Source: Nocardia vaccinii NBRC 15922 (GTDB taxonomy: Bacteria; Actinomycetota; Actinomycetes; Mycobacteriales; Mycobacteriaceae). From it: a stretch of DNA of 64,000 bases. Below are positions 8,197-16,273 of this stretch, in pieces. How positions within the stretch are numbered: position 1 is the stretch's first letter; each line of letters begins with the position of its first letter. The position numbers and the translations under genes are program-made. A model generated the notes under the pieces. The model did not search any database. It was not told where the DNA came from and saw nothing but the letters and a program-made list of their open reading frames with translations. Location of the stretch: contig NZ_BDCC01000020.1 of NCBI RefSeq assembly GCF_001613305.1, forward strand, positions 1-64,000, given 5' to 3'.

Positions 8197-8238
8197 ACGC
8201 CGGAGCGGAGCGGAGGCAATCAAACACAGCTCAGCCAT

Positions 8239-8254
8239 GTAACACGGATTTAAC
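8239..8254 (+). promoter_or_regulatory. Possible GlnR half-operator upstream of glnA2
   Basis: GTAAC-N6-TTAAC resembles the first two boxes (GTnAC-N6-GAAAC) of the actinobacterial GlnR site, 23 nt before the glnA2 start. The match is partial and much weaker than the site upstream of glnA1, so it is only suggestive. Confidence 0.3.
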
Positions 8255-8277
8255 GCCGGATGCTTACGCTCGCGCTT

Positions 8278-9618
8278 ATGGATCGCCAGAAGGAATTCGT
8301 GCTGCGCACGCTGGAGGAACGGGACATCCGGTTCGTGCGACTCTGGTTCACCGATGTGCTGGGGTATCTGAAGTCGGTGGCGATCGCTCCCGCCGAACTC
8401 GAGGGCGCCTTCGAGGAGGGCATCGGGTTCGACGGTTCGGCCATCGAGGGGTTCGCCCGGGTGTCGGAGGCCGATATGGTCGCCAAGCCGGATCCGTCCA
8501 CGTTCCAGGTGCTGCCCTGGTCGACGAGCAAGGGCCATCAGCATTCGGCGCGGATGTTCTGCGATATCGCGATGCCGGACGGCTCGCCGTCCTGGGCCGA
8601 TCCGCGCCACGTGCTGCGCCGGCAGCTGAACAAGGCCGGTGACCTCGGCTTCAGCTGCTATGTGCATCCGGAGATCGAATTCTTCCTGTTGCAGGACAGC
8701 CCGCAGGACGGCACCGCGCCGGTTCCCGCGGACACCGGCGGCTTCTTCGATCAGGCGGTGCACGATTCCGCGCCGAACTTCCGTCGGCACGCGATCGATG
8801 CGCTGGAGTCGATGGGGATCTCGGTGGAGTTCAGCCATCACGAGGGCGCGCCCGGCCAGCAGGAGATCGACCTGCGCTACGCCGACGCGCTGTCCATGGC
8901 GGACAACGTGATGACCTTCCGCTACCTGATCAAGGAGGTGGCGATCGACGAGGGCGTGCGCGCGACGTTCATGCCCAAGCCGTTCCCCGAACATCCCGGT
9001 TCGGCCATGCACACGCATATGAGCCTGTTCGAGGGCGAGGCCAACGCCTTCGCCGATCCCGACGATCCGAACAACCTGTCCGAGACCGCGCGGGCGTTCA
9101 TCGCGGGCATCCTCGAGCACGCGCCGGAGATCAGCGCGGTCACCAACCAGTGGGTGAACTCGTACAAGCGCCTCGTGCACGGCGGCGAGGCGCCCACCGC
9201 GGCCTCCTGGGGACGGTCGAATCGTTCTGCGCTGGTTCGGGTTCCGATGTACACCCCGAACAAGTCCTCGTCCCGGCGGGTCGAGATCCGCAGCCCCGAT
9301 TCGGCCTGCAATCCGTATCTGACCTTCGCGGTGTTGCTGGCCGCCGGGCTGCGCGGCATCGAGAAGGGCTACAACCTGCCGCCGGAGGCGGAGGACGACG
9401 TGTGGGCGCTGACCGCCGCCGAGCGCCGCGCGATGGGCTTCAAGGAGCTGCCCACCAGTCTGGAGGACGCGCTGCGGGTGATGGAACGCTCCGAGCTGGT
9501 CGCCGAGACGCTCGGTGAGCACGTGTTCGACTTCTTCCTGCGCAACAAGCGCCGGGAGTGGGCCGGATATCGCGCGCAGGTGACGCCCTTCGAGCTCAAG
9601 GAATACCTCGGGCTGTAG
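8278..9618 (+). CDS. glnA2: Type I glutamine synthetase-family protein GlnA2
   Basis: 446 residues, starting MDRQKEFVLRTLEERDIRFV as in mycobacterial GlnA2; six upstream in-frame codons are dropped for that reason. The family makes glutamine or gamma-glutamyl products from glutamate, ATP and an amine. Seen: the beta-grasp domain, FDGSAIEGFARV, the active-site strand VHPEIEFFLL, SHHEGAPGQQEIDL, HTHMSLF and VRVPMYTP. The adenylylation Tyr motif of GlnA1 (NLYELPP-like) is absent: the equivalent stretch reads GYNLPPEAEDDVW. The gene leads directly into glnE (127-nt gap), matching Rv2222c-Rv2221c. No clear ribosome site is visible. In Streptomyces some GlnA paralogues use polyamines; the substrate here is not known. 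Confidence 0.9.
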   Translation: MDRQKEFVLRTLEERDIRFVRLWFTDVLGYLKSVAIAPAELEGAFEEGIGFDGSAIEGFARVSEADMVAKPDPSTFQVLPWSTSKGHQHSARMFCDIAMPDGSPSWADPRHVLRRQLNKAGDLGFSCYVHPEIEFFLLQDSPQDGTAPVPADTGGFFDQAVHDSAPNFRRHAIDALESMGISVEFSHHEGAPGQQEIDLRYADALSMADNVMTFRYLIKEVAIDEGVRATFMPKPFPEHPGSAMHTHMSLFEGEANAFADPDDPNNLSETARAFIAGILEHAPEISAVTNQWVNSYKRLVHGGEAPTAASWGRSNRSALVRVPMYTPNKSSSRRVEIRSPDSACNPYLTFAVLLAAGLRGIEKGYNLPPEAEDDVWALTAAERRAMGFKELPTSLEDALRVMERSELVAETLGEHVFDFFLRNKRREWAGYRAQVTPFELKEYLGL

Positions 9619-9745
9619 TCGGCGTGCCGGGTCCGGATGCGGGAGGTTCGCCGGTCGCACCGGCCGCGGCACGAAGCGAGAACAATTTCTCGGAACCGGG
9701 GTACGGGCCTCCGGTGCTCCGGTGTGACCGTGTAATTTTGGCAGC

Positions 9746-12700
9746 ATGGTACGGCCACCGACCGCCCGTCCGGTAGTGCCCGGCGTCGGTCGGCTCGGAC
9801 TTCTCGAGCCGACGGCGGCGCAGTCACTGCGAGAGTTGGCGTGGGACAACGTCGAAAGCATTCCCGTGTTGTGGGCGCTGTCCCGGTCGCCCGATGCCGA
9901 CCTGGCGCTGCTGACCCTGATCCGGTTGCGTGAGAAGCTCGGAACGCGTTGGGCGGCACTGGATTCGGTCTTGCGTACCGACACCTCGGTGCGGGGTAGG
10001 TTGTTCTCGCTGATCGGTTCGTCCAGTGCGTTCGCCGATCACCTGGTGGCCGACCCCGAATGCTGGCAGCTGTTCCAGCGCAAGGAGCTGCCCGGTCGCG
10101 AGGAGTTGATCGCCGATCTGCTCGATGCGGTGCGGGCGGTCGCGGAGACCGGGGACTACGCCGGGCCGATGCTGTATCGCGCGGGGGTCTCGGGCCCGGA
10201 GGCGGTCGCGTTGCTGCGCAAGCGTTATCGCGATCAGCTGATGTTGCTGGCGGCGATCGACCTGGCCGCCACCGTGGAGAACGAATTGGTGCTGCCGTAT
10301 CAGCAGGTGGGCAGGCAGCTGACCGATCTGGCCGATGCCGCGCTGACCGCGGCGTTGTCGGTCGCGGTGGCGCGGGTGTGCCCGGAACAACCGGTGCCGG
10401 TGCGGCTCGCGGTGGTCGCGATGGGCAAATGCGGTGCGCGTGAACTGAATTACGTCTCCGATGTGGATGTCATCTTCGTCGCCGAACCCGCCGACGCCAC
10501 CGCGAGCCGGTTGGCCGCGGAGATGATGTCGGTGGCCTCGAGCGCTTTCTTCGAGGTGGACGCGGCGCTACGGCCCGAGGGTAAGGCCGGTGCGCTGGTG
10601 CGCACGCTGGACTCGCACATCGCGTACTACAAGCGCTGGGCGCGCACCTGGGAGTTCCAGGCGTTGTTGAAGAATCGTCCCGCCACGGGTGATCTGGAAT
10701 TGGGCGAGCAGTATCGCGACGCGCTGATGCCGATGGTCTGGACCGCCTCGGAGCGGCCCGATTTCGTCGCCGACGTGCAGGCGATGCGGCGTCGGGTGGA
10801 GGATCTGGTTCCCGAGGATCTGCGCGAGCGCGAACTCAAACTCGGTCACGGCAGTCTGCGCGATGTCGAGTTCGCGGTGCAGCTGTTGCAGCTGGTGCAC
10901 GGTAAGGCCGATGAATCGCTGCACGTGCAGGGCACCGTGGAGGCGCTGACCGCGCTGGCCGATCGTGGTTATGTGGGCCGCGACGATGCCGCCAATCTCA
11001 CCGCCTCGTACGAATTCCTGCGATTGCTCGAGCATTGCCTGCAATTGCAGCGGCTCAAACGCACCCACACCCTGCCCGCGTTCGACGACGAGGAGGGCAT
11101 GCGCTGGCTGGCTCGCGCGGCGCATATGCGCCCGGACGGGCGGCAGGACGCGGTCGGCGTGCTGGCCAGCGAGATCAAACGCAATGCGGTGCGGGTGCGC
11201 CGGCTGCACGCGAAGTTGTTCTACCGGCCGCTGCTGGACTCGGTCGCGCGGCTCGATGCCGACGCGTTGCGCCTGAGTCCCGCCGCGGCGGTCCGCCAGC
11301 TCGCCGCGCTCGGATATGCGGACCCCGAGAACGCCCTGAGCCATCTCAAGGCGCTGACCGGTGAGATCGGCCGCAAGGGACGCATCCAGGCGCTGCTGCT
11401 GCCGACGCTGCTGGAGTGGCTGGGCGAGACGCCGAATCCCGATCAGGGCCTGCTGGCCTATCGCCGGGTGTCCGAGGGCCTGGACGATCAGACCTGGTTC
11501 CTGCGCGAGCTGCGGGACGAGGGCGCGATCGCGCAGCGGCTGATGATCGTGCTCGGTTCCTCGGCCTACCTGCCCGATCTGCTGATCAACGCGCCGGAGA
11601 CGATCCGCATGTTCGCCGACGGTCCGAGCGGCCCGCTGTTGCTGAGCCCGAAGGCCGCGGACGTGCGCGGCGGGATAATGTCCGGCGCGGCACGTTACGA
11701 GGATCCCAAACGCGCTGTGGCGACGGCTCGTTCGCTGCGCCGGCACGAACTGGCCCGGGTCGCCTCGGCCGATGTGCTGGGCATGCTCGAGGTGCCCCAG
11801 GTGTGTTCGGCACTGTCCTCGGTGTGGGTGGCGGTGCTGGAGGCGTCACTGCGCGCGGTGATCCGCGCCAGTGAGGCCGAGATGGGTCACGAAGCCCCGG
11901 CGGATTTCGCGGTGATCGGGATGGGTCGCCTCGGCGGTCTGGAACTGGGCTACGGCTCGGACGCCGACGTGCTGTTCGTCTGCGATCCGCGTCCCGGTGC
12001 GGACGAGACGGTAGCGGTGAAATGGTCGATCGGGATCGCCGACCAGGTCCAGCGACTGCTGGGCGCACCGAGTACCGATCCGCCGCTGCAGGTCGACGCC
12101 GGTTTGCGTCCCGAGGGACGGAACGGCGCCCTGGTGCGCACGCTGGCCGCGTACGAGGCCTATTACCGCCATTGGGCCCAGCCTTGGGAGGTGCAGGCTC
12201 TGCTGCGCGCCCATCAGGTCGCCGGGGATCAGCAGCTGGGACTGCGATTCCTGCACGTCGTCGATGCGGTGCGGTATCCGGCCGGTGGCGTTTCGGCCGA
12301 CGCGGTCCGCGAGATCCGCCGGATCAAGGCGCGCGTCGACTCCGAACGTCTGCCGCGCGGCGCGAATCCGGCCACGCACACCAAGCTCGGCCGCGGCGGC
12401 CTGGCCGATATCGAATGGACGGTCCAGCTGATGCAGCTGCGCCACGCCCACGAGGTCGGGTCCCTGCACAACACGTCGACACTGCAAACCCTCGAAGCCA
12501 TCGAACAAGCCGACCTCCTGGATTCCACCGACGTGGCGCTGCTCCGCGATGCCTGGCTCACCGCCACCAAGGCCCGCAACGCCCTGGTCCTGGTCCGCGG
12601 CAAATCCGCGGACCAACTCCCGGGCCCGGGCCGCCTGCTCTCGGCGGTGGCGCGGGTCGCGGGCTGGCCCAACGACGACGGCAGCGAATTCCTGGACCAC

Positions 12701-12760
12701 TACATGCGTGTGACCAGGCGAGCGAAGACGGTCGTGGAGCGGGTGTTCGGCGGAGAGTGA
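9746..12760 (+). CDS. glnE: Bifunctional glutamine synthetase adenylyltransferase/deadenylase
   Basis: 1004 residues with two nucleotidyltransferase halves. The N-terminal half has the Asp pair in VSDVDVIFV (about 234-242), the deadenylylase site; the C-terminal half has GSDADVLFV (about 735-743), the adenylylase site. Each is followed by a DLRPEGxxGALVRT-type motif and a helical domain (HGSLRDVEF and RGGLADIEW). GlnE attaches AMP to a Tyr of GlnA1 and removes it according to nitrogen status. It is downstream of glnA2 as in mycobacteria. Its target glnA1 normally lies next to it but here is about 30 kb away. Confidence 0.95.
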   Translation: MVRPPTARPVVPGVGRLGLLEPTAAQSLRELAWDNVESIPVLWALSRSPDADLALLTLIRLREKLGTRWAALDSVLRTDTSVRGRLFSLIGSSSAFADHLVADPECWQLFQRKELPGREELIADLLDAVRAVAETGDYAGPMLYRAGVSGPEAVALLRKRYRDQLMLLAAIDLAATVENELVLPYQQVGRQLTDLADAALTAALSVAVARVCPEQPVPVRLAVVAMGKCGARELNYVSDVDVIFVAEPADATASRLAAEMMSVASSAFFEVDAALRPEGKAGALVRTLDSHIAYYKRWARTWEFQALLKNRPATGDLELGEQYRDALMPMVWTASERPDFVADVQAMRRRVEDLVPEDLRERELKLGHGSLRDVEFAVQLLQLVHGKADESLHVQGTVEALTALADRGYVGRDDAANLTASYEFLRLLEHCLQLQRLKRTHTLPAFDDEEGMRWLARAAHMRPDGRQDAVGVLASEIKRNAVRVRRLHAKLFYRPLLDSVARLDADALRLSPAAAVRQLAALGYADPENALSHLKALTGEIGRKGRIQALLLPTLLEWLGETPNPDQGLLAYRRVSEGLDDQTWFLRELRDEGAIAQRLMIVLGSSAYLPDLLINAPETIRMFADGPSGPLLLSPKAADVRGGIMSGAARYEDPKRAVATARSLRRHELARVASADVLGMLEVPQVCSALSSVWVAVLEASLRAVIRASEAEMGHEAPADFAVIGMGRLGGLELGYGSDADVLFVCDPRPGADETVAVKWSIGIADQVQRLLGAPSTDPPLQVDAGLRPEGRNGALVRTLAAYEAYYRHWAQPWEVQALLRAHQVAGDQQLGLRFLHVVDAVRYPAGGVSADAVREIRRIKARVDSERLPRGANPATHTKLGRGGLADIEWTVQLMQLRHAHEVGSLHNTSTLQTLEAIEQADLLDSTDVALLRDAWLTATKARNALVLVRGKSADQLPGPGRLLSAVARVAGWPNDDGSEFLDHYMRVTRRAKTVVERVFGGE

Positions 12761-13285
12761 GGTCACCGCGCAGGCCGATATCGCGCAAGAGCTATGAGAT
12801 GAAGCTCACAGGGCTGCGTTTCGCTCGAGTTCCCGGGCGGTCGGATCGCTGTCCGCCGGCTGCTTCGGCAGATGGCCGACGGGTGGCGATCCGGTCTCTG
12901 TTCGATATCGGGTGGACTGCCCGAGAATTTGCTGAAATCGCAGGTGGGCCCGGTCCGGGGGCGGATTGTGGACGCGGCGGCGGGACGTGCGAACAAGCCT
13001 GGATTGCCCGATATTTGCTGTTTTACAATCGTACTTGTATTGCCGTGTGGGGCAACACGTAAACCTATTGCGGGGAACAAGTTTCTCGCGGTATCGGTTA
13101 TTGAGATGCGCATACGACTGCGCCGCCGAGTCATGTCCGGATCGGCGGGTAGGCCGAGACGAGGGAACACCGGGATCGACGGGCGGTGCCGGCCGCCGTG
13201 CCGCCGGATCGGTGGGGTCCAGCGACCCGGAACCTGCGTTCCGCATAGTGTGTCCGTCAGGACGCGAACCATCGGGAGGACCGCC
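12761..13285 (+). promoter_or_regulatory. Intergenic region before the leader ORF and MprF-like gene
   Basis: No gene was seen. An unusually AT-rich patch at about 13010-13095 (ATATTTGCTG, TTTTACAATC, ACTTGTATTG) stands out from the flanking DNA and probably holds the promoter for the downstream pair. It includes a short inverted repeat CGTGT-GGGGCA-ACACG at about 13044-13059 that could be an operator. Confidence 0.4.
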
Positions 13286-13354
13286 ATGTCGAGGATGTTC
13301 GTGGACGTGCAACACGCCCACCAGCGCGAATTCCTGCCCCAGCGGGGGTTGTGA
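13286..13354 (+). CDS. 22-residue leader ORF upstream of the MprF-like gene
   Basis: A 22-codon ORF (starts MSRMFVDVQHAHQREFL) with an excellent Shine-Dalgarno, GGGAGGA, ending 5-6 nt before the ATG. It ends TGA just one base before the GTG of the next gene. Nothing suggests a domain. The strong ribosome site on a very short frame that runs into a GTG start suggests a leader peptide or upstream ORF that sets translation of the gene that follows. There is no run of one amino acid, so ordinary attenuation by a charged tRNA is not evident. Confidence 0.45.
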   Translation: MSRMFVDVQHAHQREFLPQRGL

Positions 13355-13355
13355 C

Positions 13356-14729
13356 GTGGCGGATCTCAACTCGGCGGTCGCCGGTTATCGCACGTACCGG
13401 CAGGTCGTCCTCACCCCCACCCGAGCAGTGCGGCTCCCGCTGATCGTGGTGCTGCTGCTGGTCGGCGTGGTGCTGGTGTACGCGGCGGACCGGGCCTCGC
13501 GCGAGGGCGTGGATCGCGGCTGGTTCGTGGCCGCCTCGCTGTCGGGGCTGTTCGTGGCGCGCGGACTGCATCTGCGGCGACCGATCACGCTGCCGCACGC
13601 CACCGTCGCCGTGATCGTCCTCGGCATGTCCAACATCGCCTATCGCGCGGAGCATCCGGCGGTCGGGTTCGTCTTCCTGGCCTCGACCGGATTCATCATG
13701 ATGTTGCCGCAGAGCTCACGTCCGCAGCCGGAACATCAACTCAGGATTGCGGCGCTGGTCGACACGACCGCGGGCGATCCGCTCGCACCGTTCGCGCTGC
13801 ACTCGTCCAAGTCCTATTTCTTCGACGCGACCTCCGCCGCGGCCATCGGTTACCGCACCCGGTTCGGGATCGCGGTGGTGGCGGGCGATCCGGTCGGCGA
13901 CCGCGCCGTCTACGGGACGCTCATCGCGGAATTCTCCGCATTCGCCATGGCGCACGGCTGGCGGATCGCCGTGCTGGGCGCGAGCCCGGAGGTGTGCGAG
14001 CTGTGGCGCACCCGGGCCGCGGAACATCGTGGGCTGCACTCGATTCCGATCGGCCGCGATGTGGTCGTCGAGGTCGACTGCTTCGATATGGTGGGCCGCA
14101 AATTCCGCAATCTGCGTCAGGCGGTCAGCCGCACTCGCAACTTCGGCGTGAGCACCGAGATCGTCCCCGAGCGGGAGTTGAGCGAATCGCTGCGCCGGAC
14201 CCTGTTCGCGATCGTCGACGAATGGCATCACGGCCGCCAGACCCGTGGATTCTCGATGATCCTGGACCATCTGCTGGATGGCCGTCATCCGGGCATGCTG
14301 GTGGTGATCGCCCGCGACAGCGACGGCCGGGTCGTCGGATTCCAGCGGTACGGCGAGGCCAATCACGGCAGTGAATTGAGCCTGGACGTGCCGTGGCGTC
14401 GCAAGGACGCGCCGAACGGCCTGGACGAGCGCATGATCGTGGATTTGGTCGATTACGGTCGCGAACACGGCGTGCATCGCATTTCGCTGGCCTTCGCCGC
14501 GTTCCCGGAGTTGTACAGCGATAAGGAGCGCACGCGTACGCGCCAGGCGCTGTATCTACTCGCCCGCGTGCTGGACCCGATGATCCGGCTCGAATCGCTG
14601 TACCGATTCCTGCGCAAGTTCAACTCCTTCGGCAATCAGCGTTACGTGCTGATCCGCTGGCGCGAGATCGTGTTCACGGCTGTGGCGCTGCTGACCCTCG
14701 AGTTCGTGCCGCATCGCAAGCAGATCTGA
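13356..14729 (+). CDS. Membrane protein with C-terminal DUF2156 (MprF/LysX-like aminoacyl-phosphatidylglycerol domain)
   Basis: 457 residues. The first about 125 hold several hydrophobic membrane segments (LPLIVVLLLVGVVLVYA, TLPHATVAVIVLGM, GFVFLASTGFIMML). From about residue 130 follows a DUF2156 domain with the GNAT-like double fold: SKSYFFDATSAAAIGYR, VVAGDPVGDRA, FRNLRQAVSRTR and the late IRLESLYRFLRKFNS. This domain transfers lysine or alanine from tRNA to phosphatidylglycerol in MprF/LysX proteins, making the membrane less sensitive to cationic peptides. It is much shorter than MprF and lacks a lysyl-tRNA synthetase part, so substrate is uncertain. The GTG start follows the leader stop by one base; the frame stays open upstream but reads as non-coding. 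Confidence 0.8.
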   Translation: MADLNSAVAGYRTYRQVVLTPTRAVRLPLIVVLLLVGVVLVYAADRASREGVDRGWFVAASLSGLFVARGLHLRRPITLPHATVAVIVLGMSNIAYRAEHPAVGFVFLASTGFIMMLPQSSRPQPEHQLRIAALVDTTAGDPLAPFALHSSKSYFFDATSAAAIGYRTRFGIAVVAGDPVGDRAVYGTLIAEFSAFAMAHGWRIAVLGASPEVCELWRTRAAEHRGLHSIPIGRDVVVEVDCFDMVGRKFRNLRQAVSRTRNFGVSTEIVPERELSESLRRTLFAIVDEWHHGRQTRGFSMILDHLLDGRHPGMLVVIARDSDGRVVGFQRYGEANHGSELSLDVPWRRKDAPNGLDERMIVDLVDYGREHGVHRISLAFAAFPELYSDKERTRTRQALYLLARVLDPMIRLESLYRFLRKFNSFGNQRYVLIRWREIVFTAVALLTLEFVPHRKQI

Positions 14730-14733
14730 GCGG

Positions 14734-14751
14734 GGCGGGCCGCGACCCGCC
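14734..14751. terminator. Short hairpin between convergent genes
   Basis: GGCGGG (14734-14739) can pair with CCCGCC (14746-14751) in the 28-nt gap between the convergent MprF-like and DoxX genes. It is short and has no T-run, so it is a weak terminator candidate. Confidence 0.3.
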
Positions 14752-14757
14752 GCCTGA

Positions 14758-15114
14758 TCAGAATCGGCCGATCGCCACCAGCACGGCGATGACGAACAGC
14801 ACGAGGTTGGACGGCGTGCGCGAATATTCGGCGCGCCGGGCGTGGGTGAGGAATCCACCCACCATCACCAAGGCCAGACCGACCGCGGCGATCGGGGTCA
14901 GAACCGGCGCGATACCCGTCGCCCAGGGCAGTACGACCCCGGCTCCGCCGATAACCTCGATCGCGCCGATGCCGCGCACGGCATTGGACGACATGTCCTC
15001 GACCCAGGGCATCATCGGATGCAGCTTGTCCTTCGGCAGCGCGATCTTCACGCCACCGCCGAGGACGAACGCGGCGGCCAGAATGATCTGCCCCGCCCAC
15101 AACCAGCCGTTCAT
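14758..15114 (-). CDS. DoxX family membrane protein
   Basis: 118 residues with four hydrophobic segments (LWAGQIILAAAFVLGGGVKI; GIGAIEVIGGAGVVLPWA; LTPIAAVGLALVMVGGFL; LVLFVIAVLVAIG), the layout of DoxX/DoxD-like integral membrane proteins. Some members interact with thiol-redox partners; most are uncharacterised. The ATG lies within the stop of the TetR gene (ATGA overlap), so the two are co-translated, and the DoxX gene is the likely regulated cargo of its own regulator. Confidence 0.85.
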   Translation of the reverse strand: MNGWLWAGQIILAAAFVLGGGVKIALPKDKLHPMMPWVEDMSSNAVRGIGAIEVIGGAGVVLPWATGIAPVLTPIAAVGLALVMVGGFLTHARRAEYSRTPSNLVLFVIAVLVAIGRF

Positions 15115-15716
15115 ATCTTCTTCCCTTCGTTGATCCACGTCGCGTACACCGCGTCCGCGACCCGGTCGATCAGTGCGGCGTCGCCGTGACCGCCGAGCAG
15201 GTACAGCCACAGGAACACCGGGCCGGAGAACTGCGCGTGCGCCCAGCGCACATCCGGGACGGCGGTGAGTTCGCCGCGTTCGACCGCGCGTTCGGCGGTC
15301 CGCTGGACGAGGTCCTGTTCGGGGCGGATGCATGCCTCCTCGAAAACGCTCTGCAGCACCTGTTCGTGCAGGAGGTCGGCGAAGATCTCCGGCAGTACGG
15401 CCCGCACCCGGGGGTTCGCCATCCGGGCGACGAAATCCGCCGACACCTCGCGCAGATCGGCGTGCAGGCTGCCGGTGTCGCGATAAGTCCGAGGCGCCAG
15501 ATCGCCGATCAGGTGGTGCATCGCCAGCGCGGCCTTGGACGGCCAGCGCCGGTAGAGCGCGGCCTTGCCGACGCCCGCGCGGGTGGCCACGTCCTGTACC
15601 CGCAGACCCGCGTACCCGACTTCGTCGAGGAGGGCGAGGGTGGCTGCCCGTACGGCGCGGTCGGTCTCGGCGGACAGCGGCCTGCCGAGTCGGGATTCGG
15701 TGGTTCCGGAACTCAC
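15111..15716 (-). CDS. TetR family transcriptional regulator
   Basis: 201 residues. The N-terminal helix-turn-helix is clear (ATLALLDEVGYAGLRVQDVA followed by TRAGVGKAALYRRWPSKAAL, about residues 28-67), with a ligand-binding helical C-terminal domain of the TetR_C_11-like type. It starts with GTG. Upstream of the gene is a perfect inverted repeat that may be its operator, placed between this gene and the divergent VOC gene. It is likely to repress itself, the co-translated DoxX gene and perhaps the divergent operon; the ligand is unknown. Confidence 0.9.
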   Translation of the reverse strand: MSSGTTESRLGRPLSAETDRAVRAATLALLDEVGYAGLRVQDVATRAGVGKAALYRRWPSKAALAMHHLIGDLAPRTYRDTGSLHADLREVSADFVARMANPRVRAVLPEIFADLLHEQVLQSVFEEACIRPEQDLVQRTAERAVERGELTAVPDVRWAHAQFSGPVFLWLYLLGGHGDAALIDRVADAVYATWINEGKKI

Positions 15717-15735
15717 GGTTCCGAATATAACAGAT

Positions 15736-15756
15736 TACGGAACTGTTGGTTCCGTA
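15736..15756. promoter_or_regulatory. Candidate TetR operator (8-5-8 inverted repeat)
   Basis: TACGGAAC-N5-GTTCCGTA is a perfect inverted repeat in the divergent gap between the TetR gene start and the VOC gene. A third GGTTCCG copy lies at 15717-15723, overlapping the TetR start. Spacing and symmetry are typical of a TetR dimer site. Confidence 0.6.
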
Positions 15757-15819
15757 TATTCGCGGCAAGGGCGCGACGGATCCGGGTTCGGGTCGTCCGG
15801 GGTGGAGTACCTGCGGCGC

Positions 15820-16227
15820 ATGGGATTTGCCGTCGAACGCTTCGACCACATCGTCCTGAACTGCCGGGACGTCGCGGCCACCGCCGCCTGGTACGAGCGG
15901 GTCCTGGGAATGCGGGTGGAGACGTTCGGGGCGGCCGGGCGGATAGCGCTGGTATTCGGGCAGCAGAAGATCAATCTGCGGCCGGTGGCGATGGCCGCGG
16001 ACGATCCGGCGTGGCTGACCGGCGCGGTGGCCGCGGCCGGGTCGGCGGATCTGTGCTTCATCAGCAACGCCGCGCCCGAACAGGTGCACGGACAGCTCAT
16101 CGCGTGCGGAGTGGAAATCACCGAAGGGCCCGTGGTGAAGATCGGCGCGCTGGGGGAGATGATTTCGCACTACTGTCGCGACCTGGACGGCAACCTCGTC
16201 GAGATCGCGGTCTACCCGGCCGGATGA
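15820..16227 (+). CDS. VOC (glyoxalase/dioxygenase fold) family protein
   Basis: 135 residues, a single vicinal-oxygen-chelate domain with the two beta-alpha-beta-beta-beta units. Likely metal ligands are His in ERFDHIVLNC, and His/Glu in ISHYCRDLDGNLVEIAVY. It resembles the small 'virulence protein/glyoxalase' subgroup; reaction not known. The ATG is used because GGAG lies upstream of it; an in-frame GTG six codons earlier is possible. It is divergent from the TetR gene and followed by an MFS permease 46 nt downstream, so a small-molecule uptake and conversion operon under TetR control is plausible. Confidence 0.8.
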   Translation: MGFAVERFDHIVLNCRDVAATAAWYERVLGMRVETFGAAGRIALVFGQQKINLRPVAMAADDPAWLTGAVAAAGSADLCFISNAAPEQVHGQLIACGVEITEGPVVKIGALGEMISHYCRDLDGNLVEIAVYPAG

Positions 16228-16273
16228 GCCCGCGCGCCTTGACATCCGGCAATCCGGACACGACAGTACGCAG

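Noticed and set aside
8047..9984. A 645-codon frame antisense to glnA2
   Set aside because: Shadow of glnA2 codon bias; no domain and no ribosome site.
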